Shown: positions 8,896-17,207 of the stretch, one piece after another | Position numbering within the stretch: position 1 is the stretch's first letter | Layout: each line of letters opens with the position of its first letter | NCBI GenBank assembly: GCA_035606695.1 | Contig: DATNEW010000017.1 | Coordinates: 62,001-126,000 of the forward strand | Direction: 5' to 3' | DNA length: 64,000 nt | Source of the DNA: Gemmatimonadaceae bacterium | GTDB taxonomy: Bacteria; Gemmatimonadota; Gemmatimonadetes; Gemmatimonadales; Gemmatimonadaceae | The notes under the pieces: generated by a model | The model's input: only the letters and a program-made list of their open reading frames with translations | What the model was told of the DNA's origin: nothing | The model's database searches: none | Translations under genes and position numbers: made by a program

Positions 8896-11528
8896 CACGG
8901 CGCGACCCGAATCGTCGTCGTCGCCCGAATATCCGACGACGACGCACCGACGAGAATCCGAACCGGCTCCGCTTCGACGTCCCACTCCTGCGTGGTCTCA
9001 TTCCAGTACGCGAGCGACGACATCGCGACCGGAATCTTCACCGTACGCTTTCGCCCCGCCGCGAGATGCACCCGCGCGTAGCCGCGCAAATCCTTCAACG
9101 GCCGGCTGACTTTCGAGCCCTCGTGCTGCACGTAGACCTGCACGACTTCGTCTCCCGCGCGCTTGCCGATGTTGGCCACGTCGACGCTGACCATGATCGT
9201 ATCGCGCGCGGTCGCCGTCGATGTGCTCGCCCGCACATTCGAGTACTTGAATGTCGTGTAGCTCAATCCATGACCGAACGGGTACAGCGGCGTTCCGGCG
9301 AAGAAGCGATACGTCCGTCCGTGCATCGCGTAGTCATCGAATGGCGGCAAATCGCTCACCGATTTGTAAAACGTCACCGGCAAGCGCCCAGCAGGGTTGT
9401 AGTCGCCGAACAACACGTCGGCGATCGCGGTCCCCGCCGCCTGGCCGGGATACCACGCTTCGAGAATTGCCGGCACGTGCGCCTGCGCCCAATTCACACC
9501 GAGCGCGCTGCCGTTCATCAGCACGAGCACGATGGGCTTGCCGAGCGCGGAGATTTTCTCGAGGAGTTGCTCTTGCGGTGCCGGCAAGTCGAGCGAGGTG
9601 CGATCGCCGCCGCGGAAGCCGGGAATCTGAATCGGCATTTCCTCGCCCTCGAGACGCGCGGTCAGACCCATGAACATCACGATCGCATCGGCTTGGGACG
9701 CAATCGTCATCGCATCGGCCTCGAGTGCATCGTGCGGCGGCGCCCAGAGCAGTTGCAGCTGCGCTTCGCCATACGACTCCTGGCCCTCGACGCGGATCCT
9801 GTAATCGCGCCCCGCCTCGAGACGAATCGGATCGCTCTGTGCCTGGCGCGGATCCGGGAATTCACCGTCGTGCGTCGGATACACCGATCGCACGATCATG
9901 CTGTCGTCGAGCCACAACTGAAACTTGATGGTCCCGACGAGCCCAAGGCGATACATCCCCGTGTGCGCCGGGCGAATGCTGCCCGTCCACCGCACGCCGA
10001 AGTCGTCCGGGTTCATGTCGCCGCGCGGCGCAGCCTCCTTCCAATCGGAATTCAGCGTGGAGTCCGTACCGCCGAACAACGGCGTACCCGACAAGTCGCG
10101 ATGAGCGTAGTAGTCGACGTGAAGACCCGGCTTGCCGTCGGGCGTCCGCAACACCGACGACGGCGTCGTCTCGTACACCGGAAAATTCTCTGCCAGATCC
10201 GACCCCCGCGCGTAGAGCACGCGTGTGTGCGGGCCAACCGCCTCGCGAATGCCGCGAAGCGGAGTGATCGGATCGGCGGGAATCCCGTTGTAGTTCCCGA
10301 GCAACATCCGCCACTGATCGGCGTTCGGTCCGATCACCGCGACGGTGCCAAGGTCCTTGCGAAGCGGCAGCGTGTTGCGGTCGTTCTTGAGCAACACCAT
10401 CGACTCGTCGGCGATCGTGCGCGCGAGCGCGCGATGTTGGGGCGAATCGAGATCCGAGAATGGAATGCGCGCCCACTTCACGTGCGACTGGTCGTCGAAC
10501 ATGCCGAGCTTGAATCGCGCCAGGAACAAGCGCGTGACCGACGTGTCGATCTGGGCTTCGCTGATCACGCCCTGCTTGACGGCGGCGGCGAGATTCGGAT
10601 ACACCCGGCCGCAATCGAGATCGGTGCCTGTCTTCACCGCGAGCACCGCGGCTTGGGCGGCATCGCCGGCCGCGTGATGCCTCAGATAGATGTCGTCGAT
10701 CGCCCCACAGTCGGAAACGACGTAGCCCGGAAATTTCCACTCGCCGCGAAGGATGCGGCCGAGAAGCACGTCGTTCGCGCAGGCGGGCTTGCCGTCGATC
10801 GAGTTGTAGGCACACATCAGCGAGTACGCGCCGCCGACGCGAATGCCCATCTCGAAGTGCGGCAGATATGACTCGCGCAGATCGCGCCCGCTGATCACCG
10901 CGTCGAACGTGTGGCGTTCGGGCTCGGGCCCGCTGTGCACGGCGAAGTGTTTTACCGTCGAAATCGTCTTGAAGTACTTCGGGTCGTCGCCTTGCAGGCC
11001 GCGAATGAACTGCACGGCTAGATGCCCCGTGAGAAACGGATCCTCGCCGTAGGTCTCCTGTCCTCGGCCCCACCGTGGGTCGCGGAAGAGATTGATGTTC
11101 GGCGACCAGAACGTGAGTCCTTGATAGCGCTGATGGCTGTCGCGGCGAATGTACTCGTGATATTTCGCGCGCGCCTCGTCGGAAATCACGGTGGCCATGC
11201 GAAACATCGCGCTGTCGTCCCATGTCGCCGCGACGCCGATCGCTTGCGGAAACACCGTCGCCAATCCGGCGCGCGCGACGCCGTGCAACGCCTCGTTCCA
11301 CCAGTTGTATTCGGGAACGCCGAGCCGGGGGATCGCGGGCGCGACGTCTTTCATCTGCAGCACCTTCTCGTCCAGCGTCATGCGCGACACGAGGTCGCGA
11401 GCGCGCTGCTCGAAGGTCAATGATTCGTCGAGATAGGTAGGGCGCGACGCCTGCTGTTGCGCACCGAGCGTGGAGGCTGCTCCCACCGACAGCGCGACGA
11501 TCGGTTGCACGAATCGCGAGAACCGCAT
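8895..11528 (-). CDS. GH3 beta-xylosidase/beta-glucosidase with PA14 insert
   Basis: 877 residues with a signal peptide (MRFSRFVQPIVALSVG...LGAQ). The GH3 N-domain shows NWWNEALHG, RGQETYGEDPF, KHFAVHSGPE and the nucleophile Asp in YVVSDCGAIDD (about residue 276). A PA14 carbohydrate-binding insert spans about 469-595. The fibronectin-like C-terminal domain is present (FGHGLSYTTF). NWWNEALHG and the PA14 arrangement are typical of xylan 1,4-beta-xylosidases. It is translationally coupled (TGATG) to the GH115-GH43 gene. Confidence 0.92.
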   Translation of the reverse strand: MRFSRFVQPIVALSVGAASTLGAQQQASRPTYLDESLTFEQRARDLVSRMTLDEKVLQMKDVAPAIPRLGVPEYNWWNEALHGVARAGLATVFPQAIGVAATWDDSAMFRMATVISDEARAKYHEYIRRDSHQRYQGLTFWSPNINLFRDPRWGRGQETYGEDPFLTGHLAVQFIRGLQGDDPKYFKTISTVKHFAVHSGPEPERHTFDAVISGRDLRESYLPHFEMGIRVGGAYSLMCAYNSIDGKPACANDVLLGRILRGEWKFPGYVVSDCGAIDDIYLRHHAAGDAAQAAVLAVKTGTDLDCGRVYPNLAAAVKQGVISEAQIDTSVTRLFLARFKLGMFDDQSHVKWARIPFSDLDSPQHRALARTIADESMVLLKNDRNTLPLRKDLGTVAVIGPNADQWRMLLGNYNGIPADPITPLRGIREAVGPHTRVLYARGSDLAENFPVYETTPSSVLRTPDGKPGLHVDYYAHRDLSGTPLFGGTDSTLNSDWKEAAPRGDMNPDDFGVRWTGSIRPAHTGMYRLGLVGTIKFQLWLDDSMIVRSVYPTHDGEFPDPRQAQSDPIRLEAGRDYRIRVEGQESYGEAQLQLLWAPPHDALEADAMTIASQADAIVMFMGLTARLEGEEMPIQIPGFRGGDRTSLDLPAPQEQLLEKISALGKPIVLVLMNGSALGVNWAQAHVPAILEAWYPGQAAGTAIADVLFGDYNPAGRLPVTFYKSVSDLPPFDDYAMHGRTYRFFAGTPLYPFGHGLSYTTFKYSNVRASTSTATARDTIMVSVDVANIGKRAGDEVVQVYVQHEGSKVSRPLKDLRGYARVHLAAGRKRTVKIPVAMSSLAYWNETTQEWDVEAEPVRILVGASSSDIRATTTIRVAP

Positions 11529-11586
11529 GAAAGCCTCGTTACGCGATGGTATGACTGCGGTACTGCCGTGGTATTACCTGCGACGA

Positions 11587-12639
11587 TCAGCGGCCGGCGA
11601 GGGCGTCATAGACCGAGTGAAACGCCGGCTTCTGTTGAAAGAAGGCATCCCATGGCAGCGCCTCCCCAAAACCCGGGAATGTGCCCGGAACCCACGAATC
11701 CTTGTCGGTGAAGCCCCACATCGTCACGAGCTCGCAGCCTTTGACCTGGATGCACGCGGCAACGACGTCGTGATAGTTCTGCGCCTGCGCCGCGAGACTC
11801 ACCGAGGTCGACGGCGTCGGCACGCGCACATCGAGCTCGGTGATGTGCACCTTGATGCCGAGCGCGACGAAGCGCGCGATGTTCGCGCCAAGCGTCGACG
11901 GCACGCCGTTCACTACGAAGTGTGATTGAAGGCCGACGCCGTTGATCGGCACGCCACGCGCGAGGAAATCCTTCACCATCGCGTAGACGGAGTCCGACTT
12001 GGACCCAAGTCCTTCAATATTGTAATCGTTGTAGAACAACGGGACGTCCGGATCGGCAGCGCGCGCAGTACGAAACGCCAGCTCGATGTACGACGGTCCG
12101 ATGTGATCCGACCAGTACGTCGAACGTCGCGTGCCGTCGTCGTTGAACGCTTCGTTGACGACGTCCCACGCGAGCAGCTTGCCCTTGAAGTGCCCGACGA
12201 CGGTCGTGATGTGATCCACGAGCGCGCTCTGCGCCGACGCCGCGCTGTTCACCCACGACGGCAGTTGCTGATGCCACACCAGCGTGTGACCGCGCACGCT
12301 CATCTGATTCTGCTGCGCGAACGTCACGAGCGAGTCGGCGCCGGCGAAGTAGTACGTCGTCGGAGCGGGATGCACGTGATCGAACTTCATGTCGTTCTCG
12401 GGCGTGAGCACCGAAAACTCGCGCGACAGGATTGCACGAAAGTTCGAGCCGTCGGTCCCGGTCCAGCGAAAGCCTCTGTCACCAGCCGAGCCGATGCGGA
12501 TGCCGGCCTGTTGCGCGAGCGCGCGTAGCGGGATGCTGTCTGCCGAGAGCACGACCGGGACAGCGGGAGCCGCCGGCGGCGATTCACCACCGCCGCAAGC
12601 AGCCAGGCACGTCATTCCGAGCGCAGCGAGGAATCTCAC
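11587..12639 (-). CDS. GH10 endo-1,4-beta-xylanase, lipoprotein
   Basis: About 350 residues. The catalytic acid/base Glu is in WDVVNEAFN (about 163) and the nucleophile Glu in HITELDV (about 268). Other GH10 blocks are SVLTPENDMKFD and VRGHTLVWH. No ATG lies between the upstream GntR stop (12749) and the hydrophobic core. GTG 12639 gives an ideal lipoprotein leader (RFLAALGMTCLAAC, Cys 16). GTG 12675 is also possible. That leader is encoded by the right arm of repeat 12611-12746. The enzyme is probably membrane-anchored and cuts the xylan backbone. Confidence 0.9.
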   Translation of the reverse strand: MRFLAALGMTCLAACGGGESPPAAPAVPVVLSADSIPLRALAQQAGIRIGSAGDRGFRWTGTDGSNFRAILSREFSVLTPENDMKFDHVHPAPTTYYFAGADSLVTFAQQNQMSVRGHTLVWHQQLPSWVNSAASAQSALVDHITTVVGHFKGKLLAWDVVNEAFNDDGTRRSTYWSDHIGPSYIELAFRTARAADPDVPLFYNDYNIEGLGSKSDSVYAMVKDFLARGVPINGVGLQSHFVVNGVPSTLGANIARFVALGIKVHITELDVRVPTPSTSVSLAAQAQNYHDVVAACIQVKGCELVTMWGFTDKDSWVPGTFPGFGEALPWDAFFQQKPAFHSVYDALAGR

Positions 12640-12746
12640 GCCCCCGCGGATTGGCCGGCCACTCGGTCGTGTCACCAGATTCCTCGCTGCGCTCGGAATG
12701 ACGGGAAGGGGCGCTCGGAATGACGGGAAGGGGCGCTCGGAATGAC
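12611..12746. repeat. Palindromic repeat overlapping the GH10 signal peptide, with extra half-copies
   Basis: Perfect 26-bp arms lie at 12611-12636 and 12678-12703 (core GTCATTCCGAGCGCAGCGAG), with two further half-arms CGCTCGGAATGAC ending at 12746. On the minus strand the right part codes VIPSAARNL and the left part RFLAALGMT in one frame, and the GH10 lipoprotein leader uses the latter. The tandem half-arms suggest slippage. Confidence 0.9.
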
Positions 12747-12748
12747 TG

Positions 12749-13465
12749 CTACAGCACCGGATGTCGCATCGGATCCCACCGCTGAATGGCCGTCGCCACG
12801 CCGTCGAGGTGCTTGCGCATGCGCTCGGTCGCCAGCTGCTCCTGCCGCTGCTCGAGCGCCGCGAAAATCGAGAGATGCTCTTCATGATCCTGCTTGCGCG
12901 AGCCAAAGATGCCAAGGATCAAGCGCTGCTCGTCGGTGAAAAGATCCTGCATGACGTCGAGGAGCTGTGCGATCACCGCGTTACCCGACGCCGACGCGAT
13001 CTGCCGGTGAAACGCCATGTTCACCGAGTTCAACACCGCATCGTTGTCGAGATTCTCTCCCGCCGTCGTCAGCAGCCGCTTCATCTCCGCGAAATCCTCG
13101 GCCGTCGCGTTCTTCGTCGCCAAGGCAGCCGACTGCATCTCGATCGGCGTGCGCGCCTGAATGAGGTCGAGGAGCAGCTTCTTCGTGACTTTGCCGCCGT
13201 AATCGCTCGCCACCATGAGCACATCCTGCGTCCGCGTGACATACACGCCCGAGCCGTGGCGGATCTCGACGACGCCGACCGCCTCGAGCTTCTTGAGCGC
13301 TTCGCGCACGGTCGGATGTCCGACGCCAAAGCGCTTCGCCATCTCCATGATCGTCGGTAGCCGCTCGCCGAGCGTGTAGTCGCCTGCGTTGATGGAGGTA
13401 CGGATCTCGCCGGCGAGGCGATCGACCAGACTTTCACGAGACACTGGCTTGAGGACGTTCTTCAT
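12749..13465 (-). CDS. GntR-family regulator, FadR/FCD subfamily (UxuR-like candidate)
   Basis: 238 residues. The winged helix-turn-helix spans about 10-75 (GERLPTIMEMAKRFGVGHPTVREALKKL). The all-helical FCD effector domain follows, with the metal-site pattern of Asp and His residues (NMAFHRQIA, EEHLSIFAAL). Many FCD regulators sense hexuronates or related acids. Its position between xylanase and xylosidase genes fits that. The start at 13465 has a strong GAGGAG ribosome site. The TGATAAGAT-type palindromes at 22271, 34336 and 35228 are possible targets, by inference only. Confidence 0.88.
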   Translation of the reverse strand: MKNVLKPVSRESLVDRLAGEIRTSINAGDYTLGERLPTIMEMAKRFGVGHPTVREALKKLEAVGVVEIRHGSGVYVTRTQDVLMVASDYGGKVTKKLLLDLIQARTPIEMQSAALATKNATAEDFAEMKRLLTTAGENLDNDAVLNSVNMAFHRQIASASGNAVIAQLLDVMQDLFTDEQRLILGIFGSRKQDHEEHLSIFAALEQRQEQLATERMRKHLDGVATAIQRWDPMRHPVL

Positions 13466-13520
13466 TACATCTCCTCGGGTATTGTCCGTCGTCGGCGGCG
13501 GACAGGAACGAGCTTGCGTT

Positions 13521-16013
13521 TTACCGTTTGAGTGGCGCGACCGGCGCAGGATCGACGGTCAGAACGATCGATTGCACATCGGCGGAGTTGCCGCCGACCA
13601 TGAGATCAAATCGGCCGGGCTCGACGACACGCTTCATGCCGAGCCCGTGATACGAAAGATGATCGGGTCCCACCGGGAACGTGACGGTACGCGTCTGGCC
13701 AGGCTCGAGCGAGACGCGCTGGAAGCCTCTCAGCTCCTTGACAGGCCGCGTGGCCGCGCTCACCTCGTCACGGATGTACAACTGGACGACCTCGTCGCCG
13801 CTACGCGATCCGGTGTTCTTCACGTCCACCGAAACGGTCGTGTTGCCGTTCGCCTGAATGTGATTCGACGCCACGCGCAGGTTCGCGTACGAGAACGTCG
13901 TGTAGGACAGCCCGTATCCAAATGGAAAGAGCGGCGCGATCGTATCGAGCACGTATCCGCGACGCGCCGTCGGTTTGTAGTTGTAGAATACCGGAAGCTG
14001 TCCGACATCGCGCGCGATCGTCGCCGGCAGCTTCCCGCCCGGATTCACGTCGCCGAACAACACCGACGCGACCGCCGTTCCAGTTTCCTGACCGAGATAC
14101 CAGCCTTCGACGATCGCGGGGATCTTCGGAACGAGACTGGGAATGGATGGCGGACGGCCGTTGATCAAAAGCAGCACGACCGGCGTTCCAGTTGCCGCCA
14201 CGGCGAGCGCGAGCTCCTCCTGCTGTCCGGGCAGTCTCAGCGACGAACGGTCGCCGAGATGATTGTTCTCATACGCTTCGCGCGCGGTCTGCTCGTTGTC
14301 GCCCAGCACGAGGATGACGACATCGCTTCGCTTCGCCAGCGCGACCGCGTTCGCGATGCGCGGCGCATTGCTGGCCGAATCGGCCGCGACGACGAGGTTG
14401 GCGTCATCACGCGGCCGCGACCGCGTGCCGCCGATGTGCGGCTGCGGGTCGTGCGTGAACACCGAATCTTCGGTGATGCGGACGCCCTCCGCGTACTCGA
14501 CCGTCGACGCCGCGCCAAGGCGCGCCTTGATCCCATCGAGAATCGTGACGTAGTGCGACGGAACGCCGGCGTAACCGCCAAGCAGCAACTCGGCGGCGTG
14601 TGGCCCGATCACGGCGACGCGTCGGGCCGCGTCGGCGCGGAGCGGAAGGAGGTGTCCTTCGTTGCGCAGGAGAATCATTGCCTGCTGCGCCGCCTCCAGC
14701 GCAAGCGGCCGCGTGTCCTCCGCGCCGGAGATCCGCGCCGCCGCATCCGGGTCGACGTAAGGATTCTCGAATAAGCCAAGCACGAACTTGGGGCGAAGCA
14801 GCCGGCGGACCGCGTCGTCGATCGCCTGCACCGATACTTGTTTCTGCCGGACTTGATCGACGAGCGTCGCGTAGGCGGCTGGATCGGGCAACTCGATGTC
14901 GACGGTCGCGTCGAGCGCGCGGCGCGCGGCGTCCGCGTCATCCACGGCAACGTGGTGGCGGCCGACCAGCTGATCGATCGCGAACCAGTCCGATACGACA
15001 GTCCCGTTGAATCCCCATTCGCCACGCAGTACGTCGTGCAACATCCAGCGATTCACGTGCGATGGAATGCCGTCGACCTCGTTGTACGATGCCATCACAC
15101 TCTTCGCACCGGCTTCCTTGATCGCGACCTCGAACGGATACAGGAACATGTCGCGCAGCGTACGCTCGCCGATCGACGCCGGCCCGACGTTCGTTCCCGA
15201 CTCGGGCTGCCCGTGTCCCGCCATGTGCTTGAGCGTGGCATAGACGTGGCTCGGCCCAATGATCGCGTCTGTCCCCTGAAAGCCCCGCACCGCGGCGACG
15301 CCCATGCGCGCCGCGAGATACGGATCTTCGCCGTACGTCTCCTCGAAACGGCCCCAGCGCGGATCGCGGCCGATGTCCACGACCGGAGCCAGCACTTGGT
15401 CGACGCCTCGCGCGCGCGCTTCAGCCGCCGTCGCCGTGAATACGCGCTGCACGAGATCGGGATTCCAGGTGCTCGCCAGCGCGATGGCCTGCGGAAAGCT
15501 CGTCGCGCCGACCGCCTCGAGACCGTGCAACGCCTCTTCGTTGAACATGACGGGAATGCCGAGTCGCGTGCTGTCGTGCACCCAGCGCTGAATGGCATTC
15601 GCGAATTCCGCTTCGGAGCGCGCATCATGCCCGTCCTGCGGACGTTCGATGCGCCCGATGCCGACGCGAAACCATTTCGGTGCGCGAGTCGGATTGAATC
15701 GGCCGCTCGCATCGGTAATCAGCTTTTTCTGATCCCACAGGCAAAGCATCTGCGCGACTTTTTCCTCGAGCGTCATGCGTCCGAGGAGGTCGGTGATGCG
15801 TCGTTCGATCGGGAGCTTCGGATTGCGATACGGCAGTTGTTGGGCGACGGCTGGCTGTAGCGGCAGCAACATTGTCATTCCGAGCGCAGCGAGGAATCGT
15901 CTCTCCCGTCGGATTGGCCAGCCCTTCGACCGGGATGCCAGATTCCTCGCTGTGCTCGGAATGACGGGCAGGGCGCTCGGAACGACGTGCCGTATGCACG
16001 GCGTGACGATCAC
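13521..16013 (-). CDS. GH3 beta-glucosidase/beta-xylosidase
   Basis: 830 residues from GTG 16013, whose codon overlaps the upstream GH10 stop as GTGA. The N-terminus is read from repeat 15874-15986 (VIPSTARNL ... RRFLAALGMT) and ends in a plausible cleavage site (LQPAVAQ). The GH3 domain shows FNEEALHGLEA, RFEETYGEDPY, KHMAGHGQPESG and the nucleophile Asp in TVVSDWFAID (about 344). The C-domain has VLVLGDNEQT and the fibronectin-like tail. No PA14 domain is seen, unlike the other GH3 here. It would release terminal sugars from xylo- or gluco-oligosaccharides in the periplasm. Confidence 0.9.
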   Translation of the reverse strand: MIVTPCIRHVVPSALPVIPSTARNLASRSKGWPIRRERRFLAALGMTMLLPLQPAVAQQLPYRNPKLPIERRITDLLGRMTLEEKVAQMLCLWDQKKLITDASGRFNPTRAPKWFRVGIGRIERPQDGHDARSEAEFANAIQRWVHDSTRLGIPVMFNEEALHGLEAVGATSFPQAIALASTWNPDLVQRVFTATAAEARARGVDQVLAPVVDIGRDPRWGRFEETYGEDPYLAARMGVAAVRGFQGTDAIIGPSHVYATLKHMAGHGQPESGTNVGPASIGERTLRDMFLYPFEVAIKEAGAKSVMASYNEVDGIPSHVNRWMLHDVLRGEWGFNGTVVSDWFAIDQLVGRHHVAVDDADAARRALDATVDIELPDPAAYATLVDQVRQKQVSVQAIDDAVRRLLRPKFVLGLFENPYVDPDAAARISGAEDTRPLALEAAQQAMILLRNEGHLLPLRADAARRVAVIGPHAAELLLGGYAGVPSHYVTILDGIKARLGAASTVEYAEGVRITEDSVFTHDPQPHIGGTRSRPRDDANLVVAADSASNAPRIANAVALAKRSDVVILVLGDNEQTAREAYENNHLGDRSSLRLPGQQEELALAVAATGTPVVLLLINGRPPSIPSLVPKIPAIVEGWYLGQETGTAVASVLFGDVNPGGKLPATIARDVGQLPVFYNYKPTARRGYVLDTIAPLFPFGYGLSYTTFSYANLRVASNHIQANGNTTVSVDVKNTGSRSGDEVVQLYIRDEVSAATRPVKELRGFQRVSLEPGQTRTVTFPVGPDHLSYHGLGMKRVVEPGRFDLMVGGNSADVQSIVLTVDPAPVAPLKR
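15874..15986. repeat. Palindromic repeat coding the GH3 signal peptide
   Basis: Near-perfect arms lie at 15874-15898 and 15940-15965, with an extra half-arm to 15986. Read on the minus strand it gives VIPSTARNL, a basic loop and RRFLAALGMT inside the GH3 leader. The preceding start is coupled to an upstream stop, so the repeat must be crossed by ribosomes if that start is used. Confidence 0.9.
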
Positions 16014-17140
16014 AACTTCCCCCGCGCCGAAACGGCGGCCACGACCGAGTCAAACGCAGGTTTCGGTGCGCCGCGTCGATCGAACAACAGCGGATAGTTC
16101 GTCCGGCCGCGCACGGGGAAGTTGTTCAGCCACGTATCCGCGTCGTCCACGCCCCAGAACGTCACGCGCTTGATGACGTCTCGGTGCGCAAGGTACACTC
16201 GCACGATCTCGGCGTAGCGCCGCGCGAGCTGGCGCTGCACCGAGTCCGGCAAGCCGGCGCGATATGGATCGGGCGCGCCGGTTCGCATCAACTGCTGCTC
16301 GATCGCCTCCGTGCGCTGCCCGCGATTGCTTGGCAGCACGTCGACGTCGAGCTCCGTAACCATGAGCTCCAGGCCCGTGCTCGCAAGATCCGTGATTGCG
16401 GAATCGATCGCGCCGGGCGCCGGCCAATCCAGCTTCTGATGCTCCTGCATGCCAATCGCCGTGATCGGAACGTTCTCGGCGCGCAGCGACTTGACGAGCT
16501 TCACGATGCCGGCGCGCTTCGCCGATCCTTCCACCGAGAAGTCGTTGTAGTGAAGCTCGGCCGTCGGATCTGCTTCGTGTGCGAATCGAAACGCCATCGC
16601 GATGTATTCGGGTCCGATGATGCGCAGCCACGGCGATTGGCGAAGCGAACCGTCTTCATTCACGGCTTCGTTCACGACGTCCCAGCCACGAATGCGACCC
16701 TTGTACCGGCCGACGACAGCGAAGATGTGCGAGCGCATGCGCGCGATGAGCGTGTCGCGCGACGCCGGTCCACCCGCTGCATCCTGAAAGACCCACGCCG
16801 GCGTCTGATTGTGCCACACGAGAGTGTGGCCGATGATCTTCATCCCACGCCGTTGGCCGAGCGCGACGTAACGATCCGGCGCGGCGAAGTCGAACTGACC
16901 GGGCCGCGGCTCGACCGGCGCCCACTTGAGCACATTCTCCGGCGTGATCGAGTTGAACTGCGACGCGATGAGCGCGTCACCGATGGAGTCGGCGCCGAGA
17001 ATTTGACGGCCGTTGATTGCGGCGCCGATGAGGAAAGAACCGGCGAATGCGTCTTTCAGCGTGGTACGCTGAGGCACTGGCTTGGCGGAATGACAGGCTG
17101 TGACAAGAGCTGTCATCCCGAGCGCAGCGAGGGATCTCAT
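16010..17140 (-). CDS. GH10 endo-1,4-beta-xylanase, lipoprotein
   Basis: 376 residues from ATG 17140. The leader MRSLAALGMTALVTAC ends in a lipobox with Cys 16. GH10 blocks are NSITPENVLKWAP, IIGHTLVWHNQTP, the acid/base Glu in WDVVNEAVN (about 158) and the nucleophile Glu in VTELDVDV (about 263). It differs clearly from the other GH10 at 11587, so the two probably prefer different xylan decorations. It lies after SusD and before a coupled GH3. Longer in-frame upstream codons overlap the SusD gene and are rejected. Confidence 0.93.
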   Translation of the reverse strand: MRSLAALGMTALVTACHSAKPVPQRTTLKDAFAGSFLIGAAINGRQILGADSIGDALIASQFNSITPENVLKWAPVEPRPGQFDFAAPDRYVALGQRRGMKIIGHTLVWHNQTPAWVFQDAAGGPASRDTLIARMRSHIFAVVGRYKGRIRGWDVVNEAVNEDGSLRQSPWLRIIGPEYIAMAFRFAHEADPTAELHYNDFSVEGSAKRAGIVKLVKSLRAENVPITAIGMQEHQKLDWPAPGAIDSAITDLASTGLELMVTELDVDVLPSNRGQRTEAIEQQLMRTGAPDPYRAGLPDSVQRQLARRYAEIVRVYLAHRDVIKRVTFWGVDDADTWLNNFPVRGRTNYPLLFDRRGAPKPAFDSVVAAVSARGKL

Positions 17141-17200
17141 CCGGTTGCGTGATCCCGATGCCAGGACGCGGATGAGATCCTTCGCTTCGCTCAGGATGAC
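17112..17200. repeat. Palindromic repeat whose distal arm codes the GH10 lipoprotein leader
   Basis: Arms GTCATCCCGAGCGCAGCGAGGGATCTCATCC (from 17112) and GGATGAGATCCTTCGCTTCGCTCAGGATGAC (to 17200) pair imperfectly. The GH10 ATG (17140) lies inside, so that MRSLAALGMT is entirely repeat-derived while the VILSEAKDL half stays upstream of the start. Confidence 0.88.
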
Positions 17201-17207
17201 TCCCAAG

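Noticed and set aside
8874-10871. A long plus-strand open frame opposite the GH3 gene
   Set aside because: The minus strand carries a clear GH3-PA14 enzyme; the opposite frame is low-complexity Arg/His/Ala sequence.
12640-12915. A long N-terminal extension of the GH10 xylanase to ATG 12915
   Set aside because: It would overlap the GntR regulator gene by over 160 bp in a different frame; the lipoprotein start at GTG 12639 is more plausible.
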